Shown piece after piece: positions 57,321 to 64,000 of a DNA stretch of 64,000 nucleotides. Every line of letters starts with the position of its first letter. Position 1 is the first letter of the stretch. Under the pieces are notes generated by a model. It did no database searches, was not told where the DNA came from, and saw only the letters and a program-made list of their open reading frames with translations. Origin of the DNA: Daphnia pulex (taxonomy: Eukaryota; Arthropoda; Branchiopoda; Diplostraca; Daphniidae); the NCBI RefSeq assembly GCF_021134715.1, contig NC_060027.1:1674001-1738000 (forward strand), written 5' to 3'. The position numbers and the translations under genes were made by a program.

Positions 57321-57840
57321 AAATTCTGCTTTCTAATTCATTACGGCAGATTCAATATTCAAGGCGGATACGGTAGTAAACGAAATAATTGCTCATCCCA
57401 AATTGAAGTTGTTTAATCATTAATTTTTTTTTTCATGATTATAGGCAACTACAATGGTGGTTGGTGGCTCCCCTAGATTCGAAGGACATTCCCAAAATAA
57501 GAATCACGTACGCGGTTACTCGGCCTAACCCACAGTGGGACAGTAGTCCTATGGCAGCCGTCGCTAACGACCCCATGGTGTCACTGTCAGCCGTTAGCAG
57601 TTGCCCAGTTTGTTAGCCGCTAATCCTTCCCTTGTCGAGTTCTTTATACCTTACCCGTGAATGCTGCTGAACTATAGTACTGGGTGCTGTTAAGAGATGG
57701 GTGAAATAAGAGTTACCTGTTTGATAGGATCATCACTAATCAAATCGTGATTTCGGCTGGAAGTGTCAGTTCGGATCCATTTTTAAGAATTAATATGTCG
57801 CGTGGTATTCGGTAAATGGCCTCAATGTAGTGGTCTGTAC
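57321..57840. other. Intergenic, GC-richer insert of unknown nature
   Basis: From about 57455 to 57690 base composition changes (GC-richer, with CGCTAAC/GTTAGC/CCGCTAA echoes). It has no counterpart upstream of gene 1, although sequence on its right does. It may be an inserted repeat; ends could not be defined. Confidence 0.35.
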
Positions 57841-58169
57841 TTTCCATTCAAATACTTCTGTTGAATAAAAAAGAAAAAATCAGATATTCACGGCTTGTTC
57901 AATGATTAGACAAACAGAAAGGTAAAAATTGAAATTCATAGACATATCCCCCCCCCCCCAAAGACAGATGATCCCTCAACGTGAGTGTTGCGATTTCGGT
58001 GAAGCCTAGTCGTCGTCATTCTGGAAAATCCCAAACGATGACGGCAATCCCAGATCGAAAGAATATTACGCACACGCAAGGCAACAGGAAGAAACCGGTT
58101 TGGCTCAGTAAAAAGAAAAAACACGCGTGAACACCCTGAGGGGACGCACCTTGCATATTCCGATTTTGG

Positions 58170-58207
58170 TATAAAAGGCCAAGAAGAGTTTGAATGGAGT
58201 ATCAGTC
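58170..58207 (+). promoter_or_regulatory. TATA plus initiator of secreted-family gene 2
   Basis: TATAAAA at 58170-58176 and TCAGTC at 58202-58207; nearly identical to the promoter of gene 1. Confidence 0.75.
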
Positions 58208-58253
58208 TCTTTTCAGCTCATCGACAAGAAACAAGCAAATAAAAGTCAACAAC

Positions 58254-58756
58254 ATGTACCGACTTAATACTTTGGTAATTTCACACTACTTTTCATTTTG
58301 TAATCAATTTGCTAACGATAAATTTACTTACCTTTCCAGGTTATCCTTTTGGTGTCAGTTTACGCTGTCAGTGCCCGACCGGCTGAATCGTCCACCCCAG
58401 CCGCCACCACCGAGACTGTCGATGTTCGTCAGGGATGGAATCAGGGCCAGCAAAATATGAATGCCTATCCCAACAGTCAGCAAATCGGGACCGGTTATTC
58501 CAACACTGGATCTTATCCGGCCGGAAGCAACAGCCGCCCATCATACGGTTACGACAATGCCTTCCCAGATCAGGTAAACTTCTCTGCAGCCGATCCACAC
58601 CGCGGTGTCGCCTCAATCTTCAACATGAATATCCCACTCCAGGGCGGATTTGTTGGACACCCAATTCAGAATCAAGCGACTGGATTCGCTCCTACTGGAT
58701 ATCAAGCAACTGGTGGCGTCTCCGCCTCGGCATCCGCTGTGTCTGTTTCTTCTTAA
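58254..58756 (+). CDS. Small secreted Tyr/Ser/Gly-rich protein, family gene 2, 145 aa
   Basis: Two exons, 58254-58274 (MYRLNTL) and 58340-58756, phase 0. Almost identical to gene 1 at 55817: it lacks two Thr of the TTTT run and has a handful of substitutions (for example GHPIQNQATG for GNPVQNQVTG). The intron, the promoter and the 3' region with AATAAA at 58831 are also shared, which marks a recent tandem duplication of about 1 kb. Confidence 0.87.
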
Positions 58757-58859
58757 TTTTCTCCGATTAACAATAAGCTTGCCAATGTAACACTGCGTGT
58801 ACGAACTGTATAAAAGTAAAATTGAACGTCAATAAATTATTTCATTCTATATCGATTTC

Positions 58860-59660
58860 GTTTTTTTTTACTGTACTATGACGGATATATTCTATCGATG
58901 AGTCAATAATTCTACAAAATTTCCTTAATTTTTTTTTTCTTGTTCTGTATCAAATTAACCGGTTAATAGTCGGTTATGTGAGATAATCGAAACAATTTTT
59001 TCGCTTGGGCTGGCCATAAAACTTGGACTCTATAAATTGAAATGCAAGGCCTGACAAAAGGTTTGCAATTTGAAACCATCAACATTTTTGTAAATAAGGT
59101 CTATGAACTATGATTTGAGTTCCTCGCATTTTCTTTTTATGGCCTAAACGTTTCGTACGACAGGTAATTTTCTTATCCGTTAAAGAGACGCAATAAAGGA
59201 CCAAGGAAAGTGTCCAACTGTTAAACTGGATACAAACAATACTTTGCCCGAAATAATTATTCTGAAATTATTTAAAGAAGGGTAAAACAGACGAATCGGC
59301 ACAATGAAAAGGAAATAAGTGTCGGCTGATATACATGTGAACTTCCTCATGATTTACAATTCAATTTCACGAGGTATCGATGCACCCAAGGTCATTCCCG
59401 ATTTTTCTTACAGAAATATTTGCTCCCCGAATTAAAACGTTTTTATTATTGCGCCATCCAACAAACGGAATATCCACACCCAAAGTTATTGCGATTTTGA
59501 TATTTTAAGATTTTTATCGTCGTCATTCAGGAAAGGCCCAAACATTCGCGTCATTCCCAGAACAAGAGAATTGCGCGCATTCAAGATGACCAGATGAAAC
59601 CGGTTAGAGCTACAACAAAAACACGTGAACGCTTGGAGCGGACAAATTGCATATTCAAGT
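58860..59660. other. Intergenic between family genes 2 and 3
   Basis: No gene seen. The last 150 bp resemble the upstream region of genes 1 and 2 (CGTCGTCATTC, AAACCGGTTAG, ACACGTGAACGC). Confidence 0.5.
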
Positions 59661-59665
59661 TCTGG

Positions 59666-59703
59666 TATAAAAGGCCAGGAAGATTTTGAATGGAGCATCA
59701 GTC
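59666..59703 (+). promoter_or_regulatory. TATA plus initiator of secreted-family gene 3
   Basis: TATAAAA at 59666-59672 and TCAGTC at 59698-59703, with AAGGCC directly after the TATA as in genes 1 and 2. Confidence 0.75.
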
Positions 59704-59755
59704 TCTTGTTCGCTCTTCTCAGCAACAATCAAAGCAAATAATTCTACACAACAAC

Positions 59756-60237
59756 ATGTGCCGTCTAAACACTGTGGTAAGTTTCGGAATTTTCTCTCCC
59801 ATTCTACTTGCAATTGCTAACGATACATTTCCTTAACTTATCAGGTTATCCTTTTGGTGTCAGTTTACGTTGTCAATGCCCGGCCGGCTGAATCACCCAT
59901 CACACCCAACACCACCACCGGCCAGAAAAATGTCAACGCCTATCCTAACCGACCGGAGCAGACCGCTGGTTTTTCCAACCCAATTGCCACTGGATCTTAT
60001 CCGGCCGGAAGCAACAACGGTCCATCCTACGACAACACTATCCCAGTAGATGAGCTTAATTTCCCAGGAGCTGACGCACACCGAGCTCTTGCTTCAATGT
60101 TCAACATGAATATCCCCACCAGTGGTGGATTCGTTGGAAAACCGATTCAGAAACAAATGTCTGGATTCGCCCCCACCGGATACGCATCAGGTGGGATCTC
60201 CGCCTCTGCTTCGGCAGTCTCCATTTCATCCCAATAA
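59756..60237 (+). CDS. Small secreted Tyr/Ser/Gly-rich protein, family gene 3, 137 aa
   Basis: Two exons, 59756-59776 (MCRLNTV) and 59845-60237, phase 0. Same plan as genes 1 and 2: leader ending VNARPAES, the middle block SYPAGSNNGPSYDNTIPVDELNF split here only for reading as SYPAGSNNGP and SYDNTIPVDELNF, then SMFNMNIPTSGGFVG, FAPTGY and the SASASAVSISSQ tail. It lacks the DVRQGWNQ segment. It is the older of the three duplicates judging by its divergence in both promoter and protein. Confidence 0.85.
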
Positions 60238-62331
60238 ACCTGCAAATTTCTATGCATCCATACACTCACAGAACTTATTAAAATATGCCTGATTTGTACA
60301 AACTGCTAAACAATATTTCTTCAAATAAATCATTGTATCTATCCAATCAAGATTCTCAGTTATTCCTACTTCTCTGCGTTTTCTATAGCTGTTCAGAAAA
60401 TTACCCGTCGTACGAAAGATTTAGGCCATACAAAGCAAATATTTTGAGAAGAATTTTACAGTACTAAGTATTAATCTCGTGAGCAAACAAACCCCAAAAT
60501 TTGGCGACGACAAACTGAATTTGGTGAAGAGAAGAAAAGACTACCTAACCTTGATCATCTCTTGGAAGTTCAATTAAGCGGATGAATATTTCCCGAAGTC
60601 ACTTTTCATACGCTGCTCTGCTGCCATTCTGCACATGGTTCGAAGGAAATGATTTAATCAAATTGTATAGCAAGAGAATAAATTAAATTAAGTTAAAGAA
60701 ACAGTCGGGGGTCCATGTGAAGATGCTTACCTGCAGTGAGATCCCATTTCTTGTGTCAATTCTCTTCACGAATGAAACTTTGTTGGAGCGAACCGTTGAT
60801 GCTTCAAAAAGTGTTCCTACCATTTCTGTCCCCACACACCAACACTTGCTTTCTCACTTCCCTGATAATCGAACAATACATAAATTTGTTTAAAATCTTT
60901 ATTGTGTACTAAGTAATTACCTTGACATCATTGGAAATGAGCAAACAATTTGCATTCAGTGATGTCGTCTCCATCACTTCACCTAAAAGCAGCTGTTTTC
61001 CATGGAAGGTAAACATAAAGGCCATTGGACTGTTTTCGATAGTAATCAAACCAACCTAAGTCATTTTTATTATCAAAAACGAAAAAAAAATTAAAATATT
61101 CAATACCTCATGGATCATGGAGAAGTTTAGTCAAGTATGATTTTCATTGTTTTTGTGACTGACCTGAGGCATCAATTAAGTCTTGTCAGTTGGTTTAAAC
61201 ATTTAGTTAGGTTGCACATGCAGTAAAAATAATGGAAATTGTTTCTTTAACTGCTTCACCATGTGTAAACATAAAGGACCCTGCACGTGCACCGTTAACT
61301 AAAGAACCTCAAAAACTAATACAACACCTCACACGTCTTTGTTTCACATCGTTTCACACGTTTCAAATACAGCTGTCCTTTAAAATGGAAAAGGCACTAT
61401 CACAAATTATTAGCAATACTCTTGAAGCAGTAGTATTATTACCAATAGTTTAACTTGTTTCTTTAGCGACCATGGCAAGTGACAAAATGCCAAAATTTTC
61501 TCGTTTCGTTTTTGCATTTTAACGTCCATCCTCATTTTCTTTGATTGCTTCCTATTGGTCAGCGACCAAAAGGCGGCCATCATGGATTTCAAGGGGGGGT
61601 AGGGAAATGGTTTCTGCAACTTTGGTTTCTGCAACAACGCCTGCACCGGTCGAATCGGAAATCTAGAAAAAGCATGGTGTACCATGGAAAAAGTGTAGAC
61701 CATATCATAATTACATAAATGCACCATGTATCAAAATTTATAGCAGGGGAAAACAACAACAACAAGTGTGAAGAGACCAATTTTCCGCTGCTACCCACAC
61801 AAAACTGATGATAAACAAAGAACAAATGTCACGTAGATAATTTGAAGGGGATCTCCCGAGGTGCCAATAAAAAAGGTAACAAATATATCTGCTTAGTACA
61901 TGTGGAGATATTCGTATCTCAGCTGTCTGTGTTATTTCATCATGTAGTACGTAGTTGTGCGTTATTTGTTTATTTGCCAACACCAACATGATATCAGCAT
62001 CAGGGCAAATCCAAGCGTCACTTGCTGCATGTGTTTTTTATTTTTCGACTATAATTTACTACATTTACCAATCCGCTCCGATGACCATCAGCACTAACAA
62101 TCTCATTTACCCAACACGGCAACACCTTTTCAAATACTTATCGGCTTGGTCGTAGCCTATGGTTCACTACAAGATTATGTTGATTGTTTACTTTATTGGT
62201 TTGGATATGAGATCATCTGGCGAATCTAATATATTTGTTGCCTTATCGTTTTACATAAATAGTCGATGCCTCGGTATAAACACTCAATAATCGAGTCAAG
62301 TTCGGGAAATTGTAAGCCGGGCGTGTTTGAA
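60238..62331. other. Intergenic, nothing recognised
   Basis: About 2.1 kb, AT-rich. Several short open frames have no domain features. The right end contains the promoter of the next gene, with no clear TATA box. Confidence 0.45.
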
Positions 62332-64000
62332 ATGGCGCATTTATTAGACGCAACTTTCATTTGCTTATTCTCTTTCCTGATTTTGAGCTGTTTCAGATCT
62401 TCTAACTCGTTTGACGCTGACGCAACAAATCTCCAAGAACAAATACAACAATTACGAGGAAATTATGTAAGTGTACCTTCTCAGTCAAACTCTAGCCAAG
62501 TCACTTTTACTTTTTCTTCCCATACAATTCTGCATAAAAGCAAGTAATAATCAATAAGTGTGCTTCTTTTCAATTTGTTATTCGTAATAGGAACGCATGG
62601 AAGTAAAAGTCAGTGAACTGACGGAGAAAGTCACCCAATTGGAGACCCAACTTCATAAGGTAACTTCCTCACTCTTATCAAATCTTGTTCAAAGTGATTT
62701 CATAATTTATTTCCAAGGAAACATCAATCAAGACTAAAGTTCTCGGGAGTGAAAACGACATGAGAAGATCGTGCAGTGAGATCAAATCAGCATACCCTGA
62801 AATGGATTCAGGAATGTACTGGATCGATCCGGACGGCCAAGAAGTTGGCGACGACCCCATTGAAGTCCATTGTGACATGAATTTAGGTGACAATTAATGC
62901 ACAATAACCCCTCAAATTGCCCCAAAATAGTATAAGAGATTGTTTATACTCCTAGGTATTACAAGTATTTTACACGACAGCGAAGAATACGTGGAAGTGG
63001 ATAACTGTTACGATCCCGGATGCTACAGCAGAGACATTCACTATTCAGCCAGCGATAGGCAGATTACAAAGTTAATTGAGCTGTCAAACGAATGTCACCA
63101 GTACTTTGAAGTAGGTAACTCTATCCTAATTTCAAAAGACCACCTATACACATAAGCAGAGGAATTTGATTCCTTTATTTTAAATGAATGTGTGAATATA
63201 GTACGATTGCATCGAAGCACCGTTCGAGTTCGATGGCCAACAGGTTTCATGGTGGGACGACCGACATGGAGACCAGCAACACTTTTGGTCCGGAAAACAC
63301 ACAAGTGGTCACACATGTGACTGCGGCATCAACAGTAACTGTTTGGATTCATCCGCCGAAAAATGCAACTGTGACTCAAAATTATCATCCCCGCAATCCG
63401 ATGAAGGTAATTGATTGCCTATAACGATAAGATTTATTTTCTAATTGTAATTTAATGTCGTACCTTTCTATTCGATAACTGTGTAGGAATCATCACCGAC
63501 AAGAGCATCTTACCAATCAAACGTCTTCATTTCGGCCATACCTCCACCGGATCTGGCGGACACACTCTGGGGAGATTTCAGTGCTCGGGCGAGACGGCGA
63601 ATGAAATTGTTAACGAAAGGGCGAGCTCATGTGCAGACTTGAGAGCATTGGGGCATTCCTCTAGCGGATTCTATTTAGTCCAAGGAGCCGAAATAGTCGA
63701 AACGGTTTACTGTGATTTCTCAAAATTACAGAGCGAAGAAGGTTCAATTGATAAATTATTCTATTAAAAATTAGCTGGGGGATATGTTTTCATTATTTTA
63801 TAATGAATTCGTTTTTAGGTTTTGAGACTTGGGTCGGATACGCCGATCTCAAACCGGAACCAACTCATTCCGGAATGCCAACGTCCTGTGCCGATTTGAG
63901 GGGAATAGGACACACTTCTTTCTCCAGCGGATTTTATCCCATTATGGGGGAGAAGTTGGTGGAAATGGTTTACTGCGAATTCCCCATATCTCCGCAAAAA
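62332..64000 (+). CDS. Secreted coiled-coil protein with fibrinogen/neurexin-IV-like domain, 5' part
   Basis: Exons: 62332-62466, 62591-62659, 62718-62886, 62956-63110, 63202-63406, 63487-63741, 63819 to beyond the window. The start at 62332 opens a signal peptide (MAHLLDATFICLFSFLILSC); an upstream in-frame ATG at 62266 would put 22 residues in front of it. A short coiled coil follows (LQEQIQQLRGNY, VSELTEKVTQLETQLHK). Then SCSEIKSAYPEMDSGMYWID and HCDM form a fibrinogen/COLFI-type start. YDCIEAP, SWWDDRHGDQQHFWSG, HTCDCGINSNCLD and CNCDSK, then LPIKRLHFGHT and GRFQCSG, follow the laminin-free region I recall from contactin-associated proteins/neurexin IV. Two further fibrinogen-like starts come after it (SCADLRALGHSSSGFY, SCADLRGIGHTSFSSGFY, each ending VYCDF/VYCEF). 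Probably an extracellular adhesion or matrix protein; the C-terminal part is not visible. Confidence 0.82.

Noticed and set aside
1-64000. tRNA or rRNA genes and CRISPR arrays
   Set aside because: GGTTCGA-type B boxes were seen only inside coding exons without an A box; no rRNA core words or spaced direct repeats were noticed.

Overview
This is a piece of an arthropod nuclear genome, most likely a branchiopod crustacean close to Daphnia. The pointers are: many small exons with consensus GT/AG borders and introns of about 60-90 bp; TATA plus TCAGT-type initiators; gene types that I recall as expanded in Daphnia (IRE1-like kinases without an RNase domain, leucine-rich 'oplophorus-luciferin monooxygenase non-catalytic subunit'-like membrane proteins, small secreted tandem families); and metazoan MAGUK, NCKAP5 and ankyrin genes. 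Species assignment is inference. All gene models were built by eye from splice sites and reading phase; in every model except gene 1 (one unresolved junction) the phases add up exactly.

Layout. 36-1816 (+): 3' part of a p55-type MAGUK (SH3-GUK). 3098-7724 (-): 14-exon, 1010-residue pseudokinase-kinase-WD40 fusion. 8326-10540 (-): ankyrin protein of ANKRD33 type. 10541-13720: long regulatory gap between divergent genes. 13721-28711 (+): NCKAP5-type cytoskeletal scaffold with two long low-complexity introns. 29849-32729 (+): 915-residue 2OG-Fe(II)-oxygenase-like protein. 33629-35878 (-) and 36551-38729 (+): head-to-head pair of related LRR membrane proteins with Thr-rich stalks. 39331-41360 (+): stand-alone WD40 protein, the paralog of the WD40 half of the fusion. 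41700-43830: degenerating tandem array of Tyr-rich secreted-protein genes. 44375-45388: two non-autonomous inverted-repeat elements. 45400-52320: about 7 kb without a supported gene. 52416-60237: tandem family of small secreted proteins driven by near-identical TATA promoters, with one diverged member and one relic. 62332-64000 (+): 5' part of a secreted coiled-coil, fibrinogen/neurexin-IV-like protein running off the window.

The most noteworthy item is the fusion gene at 3098-7724. A complete IRE1-like kinase module, with a degenerate kinase in front of it, appears to be spliced in phase onto a TBL1-like WD40 module whose eight exon-phase positions match the stand-alone gene 32 kb away. This looks like birth of a chimeric gene by exon shuffling, and it offers a plausible sensor/scaffold-kinase architecture that I do not recognise as a described family. 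The other stretches worth checking are the piggyBac-like MITE, the foldback element, the perfect GC-rich hairpin in the NCKAP5-type intron, the recurring CTCF-like motifs around gene borders, and the pair of duplicated noncoding segments at about 50.7 kb and 56.8 kb.
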